Positions 47,741 through 60,550 of a stretch of 64,000 nucleotides of DNA are shown one piece after another (the stretch's first letter is position 1; each line of letters starts with the position of its first letter). A program made the position numbers and the translations under genes. The stretch covers positions 49,176,501-49,240,500 of the forward strand of contig CM074860.1 of NCBI GenBank assembly GCA_037501455.1, read 5' to 3'. The notes beneath the pieces were generated by a model. It was not told the origin of the DNA. It saw nothing but the letters and a program-made list of their open reading frames with translations, and made no database searches. Source of the DNA: Lantana camara. Taxonomy: Eukaryota; Streptophyta; Magnoliopsida; Lamiales; Verbenaceae.

Positions 47741-49337
47741 CCTAAATCCTATTGATGGAATGCTGGGGATTTAATTCAACGTTTACACCTCGAATTAAAC
47801 GCTTATTTTAAAAAATTAGGTTAATATTTAATGGGAACTTTCGATGTAACCGGAGAGTTATCCGGTTCGACTTCACCAACATATATGTTATCCAATTTAA
47901 TTAGTCTTGATTAATGCAAGTACAACTTAAATGCATTTCACACAAGCACTTAGCAAATAACATGTCCTCGCATGATACTAACATGTGACGATCATGGGTT
48001 CTACCTATCTTATGCGTGATATGTGGGAGCCACTCCACAATCACAAGTTCTAACATACATGCCACATAAAACAGTTTAAATGACATAAGGGAATTGGAAA
48101 TAAAACGATGCCCTATCTATAACAATAATAAAAATCCTCTCTAACACTTTGAGATGTCTTTACTTATAGCCTCCATCTTGTTACTTGTTGCTTGGATCCA
48201 TTTTACTCCATTGGTGCATTTCCTCCAAAATGAAAGAAAAAGACCTCACCACCTATCTGTACTCTCAAATTACAATAAAAAGAAAAAGACATAAATTAAT
48301 AAGGCTCAATCTTCATATTGGCTATAGACAATTACACGGGGTATACTCCGTCCTCAAAAACAGTAATATGGAAAGCCACATCATAAACACATAATAGTAC
48401 ATACATAAGTGGGGCACCGACCCCAATTGAAAAACCCAACTATGGAGCTCAAACCCAATTTAAACCATCCATGTGCGTAAATTAAAACCATACATAAGTC
48501 TAAACCCATGATCACCTAACATGCATAAATTGCAAGAATTTAAATTAAACCAATAAATTAAAATTCTCGCCTTAAGCCCTTATGAGTCAAAACACGACTT
48601 AGATGCAATTGATTTTCAAGAGCCTTTTCTATAAAACCGGAAAAATGGTAAGATAATAAAATTCTAATTAATTTCTGAAAATTAATAATTTTATTCCTTC
48701 ACTATTTTCAGAAAATAAAGTTTGTAATTTTTCAAAATTTAAATCGTCTTAATTTCTCAAAAATCCCAATTTAAATAATTATTTCAAAAATAATTCTAAT
48801 TTAATAAAATAAAATTTTAAAGAAAAATTAAATCGGGATTTCAAGGACCGAAAATACAAAAAACATAAAAACGGGCCGGAACCCCAGAATCGTCGCCGCG
48901 CTCGCCAGTAGCGCGAACTGCTGCATGCGTACGCACCGCGCATTTGCGGGACCGAGCGTGAGGGACATCCCGCGTGGTTGCAGGATGCCTGTATGGGCGC
49001 ACATAGGCGGCTCCTGCGCGGTTGGGGAGGTGTTCGCGGGGTTGGGGTGTGCTACACGTTAGCACGTCCCAATCCGCGTGTTCGTTTCACGTTTTGTTTT
49101 TCGTATCTCAGGTTTCTCCAAAACCCAATTCAATAGAAAATTAAAAAAATTACGATTTAAATGAAATTCAACTAAAATAGTTTTCAGAAAATTTTAGGAA
49201 AAATACAGTTTCAAATTTCAAGCTTTCTAAAAGAACTCATAAATAATCAATTAGCATCTAGGCATAAGAATTTCTACCAAATTCAGAATAATTGAGACGA
49301 ATCAGAATAGGCCTTGCAAGGTGGCTTTGATACCAGT
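47741..49337 (-). mobile_element. Copia-2 leader (right part)
   Basis: Homologous to 44,147-45,824 of Copia-1 throughout, including the TTAGTCTTGATTAATGCAAG block, a diverged GC-rich island (48,870-49,080) and a primer site (RC of 49,325-49,335). Together with 26,687-26,835 and 37,807-38,067 it reconstructs one leader interrupted by CACTA and Copia-1. The coding part of Copia-2 is not in the window. Confidence 0.78.
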
Positions 49338-49757
49338 TGTTAGGAAAACGAACAGAAATGCAGCGAAAATTTAAAAAAATTTCCCAACTAAGTAAGGATC
49401 GAATCTTGTAATTCCTATTCCCAAATTCGTAGAGATTAAGAAACTCACTTAACTAGAAGCTTTCTTAACACGTTCTATCCAACCAAGAAAGCTCTTCGCG
49501 CGGGTTGATCCCCAAAAGCTCCTTTAAATCTTTCAAGACTTCACGATAGTAGCCCTCTAGAGAAATAGTCCACCAACCGAGACCACGATCCGAATAGGGA
49601 GGATGCTAGTTCTCTATTCGGTGTTTAGGCTGTAGGATTTAGTGTATAATTTAGGGTAGGAGAAATTCATTATCATTCTCCCATGGGGTTCGAACCCCTT
49701 TATTTATAAGGCTAGGGTTCGAACCTCTTATCCTTTGTGGAAAAGGATTCCAAACTC
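49338..49757 (-). mobile_element. Copia-2 LTR fragment
   Basis: Begins TGTTAGGAAAACGAAC (plus-strand view) and matches the first 0.4 kb of 54,362-56,015. It stops at CCAAACTC where a family-C LTR begins. Confidence 0.75.
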
Positions 49758-50402
49758 CGTAGGGTAAGACCTTCAAAAGGCCTATGGTAATTCACTAGTA
49801 AAGTCGACGAAAAGTCGGCCGAAGCTGAACCGCCGCGTGCCGCCACCAAATCGGGTGAACGGGAACAAGAAGATCTCGTCGTGCGAACAACTTCCGTGAA
49901 GGGCTTGTTGCCAAAAGATGAACAGAAAAAGGTCCCGATGGCCGCCAAAGTTGCTGCCATCACTGTCATGCCGAAACCGCCACCTACAGCCAAAATTAGC
50001 TCAAATCAAGGCTGAAGACAAACTCCGGGGCTCGGAAAAACTTGGAAACCACTAACCTTCGTCGAAAAAAGCCACCAGATCGTCGAAACAAGGCCCGATG
50101 GCCGCGCTTCCGACAAAAAAAGTTACGTCGGTGAGTGGCCTTCCCTACCCCGGAGGTCGTGTCGAAGAAAGGCCACCGAAAAGCGCCGCGAGAGGGCGGC
50201 GAAGTCGTGGTCCGCCACCAACCTTCTGGTGCATCTGAAAATCAGCGATATCTCCACCGTCGCTCATCGTTAGGTCAAGATCTTGGTACAGTTGTGATCG
50301 TATCGTCAAGCTCTTTGAAATGGTCCACTCATTCGTTGAAATCCGTCGAGAAATGGCCAAGTTTGAGATGTATGTGTGTTTCGTGTGTGTGGGGTGCATG
50401 TT
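49758..50402 (-). mobile_element. Family-C LTR, minus strand (part 1)
   Basis: GC-richer sequence that, read on the minus strand, continues from 53,591-53,977 and has the same layout as 50,750-51,500 of the plus-strand copy. It is interrupted at 50,402 by that solo LTR. Frames of 84-93 codons here are not recognisable proteins. Confidence 0.55.
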
Positions 50403-53400
50403 TGTAACGCCCCGTTCTTCCAGAGTACGGATTACGCCACGTGTCGACTTTCTTGTGTACTTGTTTATGTAATTATGTGATTTATGTGGCCTTATTTGTA
50501 GCTGTTTCTGAGTTTAGGGGCTTGTTTGTAATTTTCTCTTTTAAGTGATTCTGAGTTTATGTAATTATGTGATTTATGTGGCCCGATCGAGATTTTGACC
50601 TCTTTGATCCCTCCAACGCGTTCGGGGCATCGAGACGAGTTCGTAGACTCTGAGTTTGCCCAATTCTGTCGTTGTTAACCCTTCTTTCGCTCGATCTGTG
50701 AGTTGAGGACCCGGGATATAACACCCGAATCCTCGTTATTCATGCCAAAGCAGCAGACTCCAGCTTCATCGTTCTCTCTCGTTCCTCTGGCACTATTCAC
50801 ACAGTCAAGGTGTGATAACACGCACTAGCTCGTTCTTGTTCGTTTCTCGACGGAATTCGACGTTTGAATAATGGAAATTGACCAGCTCGACGAGCCCGAC
50901 ACGATGATACCAAAATCATGGCCTGAAACTGGATGGTGGCAGTGCTACGGCGAGTGGCCGGCGGCGGAAATTACCTCTGCCACTTCCCCGGCGGATTCCG
51001 GCGACTTCCGGCATCGGAATTGCCCGATTCTTGGACGGGCTTGTAACGTGACGTTCCGACCACCATTTCTGGAGCAATGGCTCGGCCAACCGACTGGCGA
51101 CGATGGGTCACGCGCCGCCTGAAAGTCACGCAGCGGGTGCGGTGCACTGTAGCAGCGGCGTTCGCCGCTTTCCGGTGACTTTTCCGGAAGATCTTTGGCC
51201 GTTCCCTACGTTTTTCGATGTCCTAAATCCATTTCCAGCCTCAAATCGGAGCAAATCGTGGCAGAGATAGGGTTTTCCAGCGAGCCGCAGTGGCGAAGCT
51301 TTGAGGCGGCGGTTCGACCTTTTTCGACAGGATTTTGGTGATGAGTACTTCACGAAAGTTACTCGTCTCAATGTGGACAAGCTCTCCGTGTTGGTGCCGG
51401 TGTGAAAACCGGCCGGTGGTGGTGAACCAGCAGGTCCAAACCGGTCACTGTTCCGGCGACTTTTTCCAGCAATTGAGATATGGGTTTCGAAGGGCTCGTT
51501 ACAAGCTTTCCAACGGTATGCTCAGATTTCATTTTCATTTTACGGTTAGCGTTTAATTGCAGTTTTTCGTTCTACGGATTTAGTTTGGTTTTTCGTCAAT
51601 GAAATCCAGTGTGTTTAATATTTTTTAAAATTGTTTGAGGGCTTTTGACTAGCAGGCCAAGGCGCACGTTTCTGTCCTTCCGGGGATTTTTCCGGCCACC
51701 GGAGGTGGTGGTTTGGCGGCTGTCAGTGGCGGTCCGGTGGGCTCCGGTTGCGGCATTCTGATGCCTTTCAGACAGTGTGTTCCTTTCTTCGTGGTGAGTC
51801 TATCACCTCTTTCCGTTCGTCATTCGGACACTTGGTTGATTTTATATGAATTTCTGAAGTTATTGTATATTATATGTTAATTACTTTCAATTGTAATTTG
51901 ATCTTGTACGCTTAATTAATCAATGATTATGAATAGTATAATGTATGATAATATGATATGATATTTGAAAACTCGAATTCTTAACTCATTGATTTTATGG
52001 GCCTCGATTAATGTCGATTACTTGCCTTAATTGATTTAATTGTGAATTGTTTGAATATATATGAATTTGGCATAATTATTCCATATGCTTATTTAATGTA
52101 AAATACGAACTTAACGTTCATTAATCATACGTATAGCTTTAATTGTATGTTTAATTGTTATTTGGAATCTTAAATGCGCACCGGAACATTTCATGACTTT
52201 TATAATTTATTATATATTGAATCATTGCATAACTTATTGATATCATTTCGTGAACATTGTCGTGCGTCCCATTTGGTTCGTATTGAGTCTCCTCTCATGG
52301 TACACATTGTTCCCTTTAGTGTACAGTTCTTCTCCAGGGTGGAGACTTCTGGATCGAATAGGCAACCGTAGTGCTCTTGTTCTTGTTCTTGTCTCGTGGT
52401 ATTTCAGGTGAGGTTTAATTCCTAGATACATAGAACCCTTACAACCCTATGTGATCTTTTGGTCAAAATGTATATATATAATTTTCCAAAAACTTATTGA
52501 TTTTCACTGAATTACCGATTGATTGTCTGTTTTGGTGAGTAAACTGTACTGCACTGTGGGCCCGAGGGTAGTGGCTTGAGCCAACCGGTAAAGCATGGGC
52601 TGACGGGTAACTCGAGCGCTATCCTCACCAAATTGGGATGACCCCTGAACCCCCTAGGAGATTAGGAGAGGAAGGAGTTCCAGGCATAGGAGTCATGTTC
52701 TTGATGCTCAAACTGATTGGGTGGTGGGGCCTTGCAACCCCACCATCACCGGAAGGAGAAGGAGTTACTGAAACTGCTACTTGTGCACCGTAATTGATTG
52801 CTTGATCACCTAATCATTGAATAATTGAATTAGTGTACACAGTCGGAGAAAGGTTGGAGAATTGCCCTCACTCGCCGGGCCACTGATTGAATTGAATTTA
52901 ATTGAATTGATTGAATTGTAAATTGGATAGTTGTAATCTCGGGCGATATTATCTCTTATTTCTTGAACCATATTGCTTTCTTTTATAAAACATTACCCGA
53001 GATTATGGCTTGCATGGTAATTGCGTTAATATTTATTTATAAGCCCCTCACTCAGTCTGTGGTAGACTGACGCCTCCTTTCCTTTCCTTCCAGTTCCTCT
53101 TGCAGGTGTTGGTTACTAGGCGGAGTTAGAATTGTCGAGTCTTTGTCCAAGTCTCACTCACTTACACTCATTGCATACTATATTGTTTCTAACTCTCGTA
53201 TTGACTTATTATTGTTGGCCGGTGTGCCACTTATTGAATTAATAATATTTCGGGACAGGTTATGACAGGTTCTGCAGTTAGTTGAACCCGTTGTTATGTT
53301 GTTGCCTTGATTTGATTCGGGACAGGTTAGGACAGGTGTATTGATTAGTGGAACCCGTATTTATATTCTTGTTGGATTTCATTTATTTCTTTGATATTAC

Positions 53401-53590
53401 ATGAATGATTTCCTTGCTGCCGCATTTTGGTTGTTGTTGATTGTTCCAGGGTTAGCTTCCGCCTAGTCATGACTGTCTTTTTGTTGTCACCCGTTCGCTG
53501 TGAGCCCGATTCATGTATGGACTGCCTATTTCATATGTGGATTAGACTCATAGTGCGGGGGATGTGGTGCCTGTCGTTGAGGGTGCTACA
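50403..53590 (+). mobile_element. Family-C solo LTR (3,188 bp)
   Basis: TGTAACGCCCCG...GAGGGTGCTACA, flanked by ATGTT and ATGCT (a 5-bp duplication with one change). Its second half is homologous to the LTRs of A and B (GGGCCCGAGGGTAG block, CTTGCAG acceptor-like site at about 53,106, TTCCAG|GGTTAGCTTCCGCC at about 53,450, GTGCGGGGGATGTGG end). The first 1.5 kb is unlike them and GC-rich. No primer site or polypurine tract adjoins it, so it is a solo LTR. I do not see the four-unit inverted-repeat array. Confidence 0.82.
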
Positions 53591-53977
53591 ATGCTGGTGT
53601 CGTGAGAGAGGAGAGAGAAAGTACCGAGAGAGAGAGAGCGAGCTGATTGGTCTGGCATATTTAACGAGGGTTCGGGTGTTTTATCTCGGGTCCCCGCGCG
53701 TAAAACGAATGGTAGGAGGGGCAAACGACGTCAGAATTGGGCAAACTCAGAGTCTAGGGACTCGTTTCACTATCCCGAACGCGTTAAAGGGGTCAAAGAG
53801 GTCAAAATCTTGTTCGAACGAGAAATGACTAAAAACCACGAAAAAGAGAAAATTGTAAGCAGGCTCCTAAACTAAAAAAGAGTTCAAAATAGGGGCACGC
53901 AAAGTACAAAATCACATAATTAAACACACAAAGAAGTTGAAAAGTGGCTTACCTTATACGTCGGACGAGCGGGATGT
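53591..53977 (-). mobile_element. Family-C LTR, minus strand (part 2, LTR start)
   Basis: On the minus strand it begins TGTAACATCCCGC at 53,977 and matches the first 0.4 kb of the plus-strand solo LTR (AATTATGTGATTT, TTTTGACCTCTTTGA, CAACGCGTTCGGG type blocks). The solo LTR is nested in this LTR in opposite orientation. Confidence 0.72.
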
Positions 53978-54361
53978 TACACTTGTCTTGCCATTTCAAT
54001 TCCTAAACACTTCTTGAATACCTATGTTCAACTCTTGAAGCAGTTACCGCTTCCGATATTATTCTTGAAGTTTTACCCATTTCGTCTTAAAGTCCATTGG
54101 GTGTTAAAATCTCCCAATTGATCTCTCGCCACTTTTGTAGAATCTCGTTACTTGTCAATTCTTGTATTTCCACTGTTCCAACAAGAAGTGACCCATTCGA
54201 GCACAACAGTAAATTCAATCCATCTCCTGGTCGGCTCTCCCCCTAAAAAATTTATATTCTTACTATTGGACTCATTACATCGCTCGTCGAGTTGTAGATT
54301 CATAACTTCTTCATCGTAGTTTCCTTGGTATAACGGTTCTAACTGTGTCACCTGTCCAGTT
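53978..54361 (-). mobile_element. LARD-like internal fragment, minus strand
   Basis: Read on the minus strand it matches 14,820-14,960 of element B (polypurine tract, GAGAGCCGA, GCTCGA..GGTCACTTC, CAAGTAACG). It is bounded by the C LTR start on the left and a Copia LTR on the right. Confidence 0.7.
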
Positions 54362-56015
54362 TGTTGGGAAAACGAACAGAAACGCAGCGAAAATTTAAAA
54401 TTTTTCCCAACTAGGCAAGGATGGAATCTTACAATTCCTATTCCCAAATTCGTAGAGATCAAGAAACTCACTTAGTTAGAAAGCCTTCTTAACACGTTCT
54501 AGCCACCCAAGAACACTCTTCACGCGGTTTGATCCTCAAAAGCTCCTTCGAATCTTTCAAGACTTCACCATAGTAGCCCTCTAGAGAAATATTCCACCAA
54601 CCGCGACCACGATCCGAATAGGGAGGATGCTAGTTCTATATTCGGTGTTTAGGCTCTAGGGTTTACCGTATAATTTAGAGAATGAGAAATTTGCTATCAT
54701 TATCCCATGGTGTTCGAACCCTTTTATTTATAAGGGTAGGGTTCGAACCCCTTATCCCTTTTGGAAAAGGATTCCAAACTCTTTTGGAAAGGAATATCTT
54801 GCTTCGAGACTAAGTCTCTTACTTTGACCAAAAGTCCACATTTTGACTAACTTGTTGGCTAAGAATAATATCTAACTTTTTTAGATATTTGTTTTACAAT
54901 AAATAACTTGAAGACTAATAATATAATTAATTCATAATTAATTATTTATTAGACTTTATTTCTCTAAAATTGAACTTTAATAATAATTCAAAATTCAATC
55001 AAAGTCCATTAAATAATGAACACGTTAATTATTTAATATGCACATGCTTGCACGTGACTACATGTGTCCATAAGGACACATCATACGTGTGGGTCCCACT
55101 ATTCACTTAATGGTTCGATCAACTCGTTTAATCGATTCAAGCCTTAACCCACGTGATCGGGTTGTTGTGTGTGACCCTCTAGGTTCTTAATTCAATTAGC
55201 AGTGACCCCAATTAATTAACCAGTCCATATATCAAACGACCATAATCTAGCAACAGGTGTTTCACCCCTAACTGATTAAGAATGTCTCGATTCGACAGAA
55301 CTATTTAGTCATTGACATATGTGAGATACAATCCTCCTACGTCCCATTTCTCAATCAAGATCTAGGGCAAGGGAATAATTAGTACCCTAATAATCCTGAT
55401 CTTAATGCTAAGTGTATTTCATATCCATATGATCTCAATCCAAGAAACTCTTTTCTTGATGTCTTGATCCACTGCCTTGGCCAATTACTCCTAGATGGCA
55501 TATGAATGACTTACACAATAAGAGATCATCATCTTGCTAATGCAAGCGTAGGTCCTTTATCGATTCTCATATACTTTCATGTGCCACTTGTGCAACCCCA
55601 GCATAAGCCTTTAATCAGTTGTCTAGGGTGACACCCTTTAAAGCTTACGGCTAAGACTACAGAGTTAGCCCATAAATTATCAATGGAACTTCAAGTTTAA
55701 GGATCACTTAATCATATCAATGACTCGTGGGATATTTCCTAATCTCGAAGTTTCTATTTCTAGATATAGAAACTTCCTTTCCCATTTAGGAATCTTCTCA
55801 GACGGGACACCTCAGTGTACCTACTTAGAATAAGCAACCCCACGTATCACGCACATATCAACTATACACTTTGCACCCCATGAAACAAGGTGGTCCTTCT
55901 TAAGGGCGTGATCACACGAGCAAGCCTCGAATGAGTCAGGTTGACACTCCCACTGTCTTTTGGACTTATCGGTTTGGAGTAATTTCTAATCATGACTTAT
56001 GTTATATAGGGCTCG
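54362..56015 (-). mobile_element. Copia-2-subfamily LTR (truncated)
   Basis: Starts TGTTGGGAAAACGAAC and follows the Copia LTR to GGGCTCG, where the minus-strand LTR D begins. About 0.25 kb of its other end is missing and is not found beyond D. CACGTG motifs are mostly decayed here. Confidence 0.78.
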
Positions 56016-56755
56016 TGTAGCACCCGGAACGCTGGGATGCCACACTCCCCGCACTATAAGTCGATCCACATACGAAATGGATAGTCCGTACATGAACCAA
56101 CCTATAGCGAACGGGTGACAATAAAATAAAAACGACTCACTAGCTAGGCGGGACTAACCCTCAATTAATTATCAACAAGCATAATAAATAATACAGAAGC
56201 ATGATTTGCATACACATCATTAAAATAATGCCTTCCATCAGTTACATATATACATTCTCCCAAAATTTTAAAACTTATTCATAACTCAAACATAGGTACC
56301 AAAAGACATAACAATACATATATGCATCAATAATTTACGATGAACATGCTAGACCAGAAAATAAGGACCTGACTCAATCCCGCCTAGCAATGACTCGAGT
56401 GTACAAGTGTGACTCGATTAAAATTGCCATGACTCGACTCCCGCCTAGCCAAACCTACAAGAACTGAGAAGTGGGGAAAGAGGGGTCAGTCTCTAGAAGA
56501 CTGAGTGAGCAGGGGCGATACATAAATACAGAAACATGCGCATGCAAGTCATAAATCCGGAGCAAAGTTTTATTTAAAGTTAGTTCCCAAAAAGGGCAAG
56601 AGAATAACTAAGAAATGCTCGGACTTTACGACTACTCATATTAAATTCATTAAGTTCATAATTCATTCATAAACATAAAGGCTCGGCGAGTGAGCGTGCA
56701 TTATCTCCAACCGAACTCCGACGTGTATAGCAAATATCATTGATACAGTAAATTG

Positions 56756-58704
56756 TGTTAGGAATAGTGCCCTAGAAAGTCAATTGTATATCCGCTTTGT
56801 GCTTTTCCTTATTGTAATCACAAACAATCTTTGAATGAAATAACGAATTGAGGCAACACTTCTTTATATGCTCTTGTTTGGTATGCGTTTACTTTATTTG
56901 AGCATGTATAAAAACTCCCCTAATCCTGATGACTTTAGGACTCTACCGTTTAGGTGAAATGGTTCATGGAACGAGCCCTATATCACATAAGTCATGATTA
57001 GTAAAATACTCCAAGCTGATGAGTCCTACAGATAGTGGGAGTGTCAACCTGACTCCTCTAAAGCTTTCTTGTGGGGATCACGCCCTTAAGAAGGACCACC
57101 TTGTTTCATGGAGGTGCAAAGTGTATAGTTGATACGTGCGTGATACATGAGGGTGCTTACTTTAATAAGTAAGTTCACTGAGGTGCCCCGTGTGAGAACA
57201 TTCCTAAATGGGAAAGGAAGTTTCTATTTCAGGAAATGGAAACTTCCAGATTACGAAATATCTCACGAGTCATTGATGTGATTAATTGATCCTTAAGACT
57301 TGAGGTTCCTTGTCACTCTATGAGTTAACTCTGTAGTCTTAGGTATAAGCTTTAAAGGGTGTCGCCTTAGACAACTGATTCAAGGCTTATGCTGGGCCTG
57401 CACAAGTGATTCATGAAAGTGAATGAGAATTAAGAAAGGACCTACACTTGCATTTGCAAGGTGATCTCTTATTGTGTAAGTCATTCATATGCCATATGGA
57501 GTCCTTGGCCAAGGCAGTAGATCAAGATATCAAGAAAAGGGTTTCTTTGATTGAGATCAAATAGATATGAAATGCACTTAGCTTTAAGACCAGATCATTA
57601 GGGTTCTGATTACTCCCTTACCCTAGATCATGGTTGAGAGATAGTAAGTAGGAGGATTGTATCTCACATGAATCAATGACTCAAAGGTTCTGTCGAATCT
57701 GAACATTCCAATTCAGCTAGGGGTTAAACACCTATTGCTAGACTATGGTCGTTTGATATGTGAACTGATTAATTAATTAGTCAATTAATTAATTAAGGTC
57801 ACTGCTAATTGAATTGAGAACCTAGAGGATCACACACAACAACTTGGTTACGTGAGTTGAGGCTTTAAAATGATTAAACGAGTTCGAGCCTAGAGGGTTC
57901 CACACGTGTGAAAACACACGTGTGGGTCACGTGACTGGACACGTGTCATTGTGACACGTGTGCCACACGTGATTATTTAATTATATATTAAATAATTAAT
58001 TTGTTAATTATTTAATGGACTTTGTATTAATTTTGTATTAAAAAGAAAGTCTTATTTTGGAAGAAAAAATAATCTAGTTAATTAATTGTGAATTAATTAA
58101 TTAGATAAAATAAGTTATTTATTTTAAATAAATAAAGTATAAAATTATCCAAAAATAGTTTGGATATTTTTAGCTCTCTTGAAAGTTGATTTTAATTAGA
58201 ATTCAAAGTCAAAGTCAAAATACTTGATGATCAAGTTATAGGAGAGAGAGAGACCAAAACCCTAGCCCATGAGGACTAGGATTTTCGGTCCTCCCTTGAT
58301 TATGAATAGGGGAGCTCGAGCTCCCCTTAGAGCTAATTGGCAATTCTTTTGGTTCATGTGTTGAACACCATCCTTTCTCCAAGATAAACGAAACCCTAGG
58401 TTAAGCCTAAACACTAACTAGAGAACTAGCATCCTTACTAGTTAGATTGTGATCAAGTTGGTGGACTATCTCTAGAGACTTCAAGTTAGAAGTTTGAAGA
58501 TTCGAGCTTTACCAAGGAGAGGGGATCAAGTTAGAAGTTTGAAGATTCGAGTTTGAAGTTGGTGGCTTGAAACGCTTCAAGAAAGACAATTAAGAAAGTA
58601 AGTTTCTTATTCCTTCGAATTTGGATACACGATTGCGAGTCCAAGGTCCTTTTGTTGGGAAAATTTTTTAAATTCCGCTGCTTTCTGATTCGTATTTTCT
58701 AACA
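56756..58704 (+). mobile_element. Copia solo LTR (1,949 bp)
   Basis: TGTTAGGAATAG...ATTTTCTAACA, plus strand, homologous to the LTRs of Copia-1. It interrupts LTR D where the intact B LTR reads through (near 11,980). Left flank AATTG and right flank ATTAG match only partly as a 5-bp duplication. It has six CACTGT-unrelated G-box hexamers (CACGTG) and the 18-bp palindrome at 58,309-58,326. Confidence 0.88.
57903..57971 (+). promoter_or_regulatory. G-box array, Copia solo LTR
   Basis: Six CACGTG hexamers start at 57,903, 57,917, 57,928, 57,940, 57,955 and 57,966 (spacings 14, 11, 12, 15, 11). A TATA-like TTATATATTAAAT (57,981-57,993) follows closely. This is the fullest copy of the array. Confidence 0.62.
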
Positions 58705-60426
58705 ATTAGGTGATCATGCAATATATCATAATACACATAAATCATATACCATATCCTAAAACATATTCGATTGGGCAATCCGTGTCCCGGCCTTCCCGCA
58801 CGGTGCCTATCAATCATAACATAATCATAATCATAATCATAAAATAAGTTCCAACCTTCTTCCTCCGGGTGGTGGACGTGTTAGCATGACCCGACCACCA
58901 CATACATAATGGCTAGACGGGTTCATGAGTCCCCAAAAGCCCGCCTAGCGTTTTCTCATCAAAACTCCTGACGAGATCCGTTTCGACGTAAAACATAAAT
59001 GGAATCAGCACATGGGATCACCGTCGGCCCTTGCCTCCCCGGATAGCCACATGTACCAAATTCCTGGGCCCGTGAACATAAATACATGCAATCTCGCCAA
59101 AACATTTCAGTTCAAAAGAAACATAACATATTTCATAATTTGTGAGAATATTTACTCGATAAATTCATTTGAAAACCATACATAAATATACCTTAGGTTT
59201 TTGGCCAAAACTTATCACATAAGGTTGTAGGGTTTAATACATAGCTAGAACGAAAACATCCTCACCTGGAACATGACGATACAAGTTATACCGGGTGCAT
59301 AGTTGATCATGATATCTTCGCCCTGGAGATAGACTGTACAAGAAAAGGAACAATGTGTACTCGTGAGAAAATGACTCAATATGAAACCACATAGACGCAC
59401 GACAAGTTATGCGCATGATATGAGATGCATAAGAAGCAAAATAATATCATGAAGCCACATGGTCAAGTAATTCATTCAAGTACTTTCAATACATGAAAGT
59501 TTCATATTAATTCATTACATATCTTTCATATTTTGTATCAAATCGAGCCATAAACTTTATACATTAATCATAACTCATACTATAACATATTTGCAATGCA
59601 TGCAGTCATAATTGAAGTGAGAAGTTATTATATGAGGCCAATAAATGAAGGAACAACTCATGCATGCAAGCTAGAGAGCATTTGAAGGCATATTGGTTCA
59701 TAATTTACAAAATGTATTAACAAAATTACATTATGATTTCATAATATACAAGTTAACACCTAACATAACATATTAACAAAATATACAAGTCATGGAAGAA
59801 GCTAAACACAACATACAAAAAAATTAAATGAAGCAAATCATTCGAATGAAAGTAGCACATAACGTTCACGTTGTCATTTCACGCAAGAATTCATGCATGC
59901 ATAAAAGTAGCACATAACGTTCATTTTGTCATTTCACGCATATGCATTGAATTCATAGCATAAAATTCATAAAAATATCAAGATATATCACATATAATCA
60001 ATTAAGGAAGCATAGAATACATTCAAACCACACATGGAGTCTGAGGAAGTGGAGGGAAAGCAAGAAAACTGATTGGGCAAGCTTTTAGTGAGAGTTGACA
60101 GTTTTTGGTAATACACAAGCTGTAAAGAATTGAACATATCTTGAGTTCTAGAATTTGGAATCGAGTTTTACTTCTTGGGAATGAAACTAGACACGTAGAC
60201 CTTTCCAAGGATATATGGCACGAATCATGGTTTAAAACGAGGTGAAAATGGCGGCGGCCCGAAGTTGGGTGATTGCAGATTGTCGGAAAAGTAGCGACAC
60301 CAAAAACAATTGATAATATCTCACCAATGGGAAAAGATATTGAAGTGATTCCATTTTGAGAATATTCTACACTATAAGAGGTTTCCGTGGGTTAAAAAAT
60401 CAGGTCATTCCGAGTTCGGACGAGGG

Positions 60427-60550
60427 AGTCGCGTCCGTGACAAAATTGCACTGAAAATCAGTCGCGGCCGCGACTGAAAATTGGCCAAGTCTCGAATTGT
60501 TGGTCGCGACCGCGACCAAAAATGGTCACAAAAAGGTCGCGGGCGCGACC
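60427..60550 (-). repeat. Four-unit inverted-repeat array, LTR D
   Basis: Units start at 60,427, 60,460, 60,502 and 60,535 (33, 42, 33, identical to B). Two are perfect: GGTCGCG-AC-CGCGACC and GGTCGCG-GG-CGCGACC. AGTCGCG-GC-CGCGACT is also a perfect inverted repeat. Confidence 0.86.

Noticed and set aside
50135..51122. Frames of 83-90 codons in GC-rich sequence
   Set aside because: They lie inside family-C LTRs, do not recur in the sister LTR frame, and match no family I recognise.
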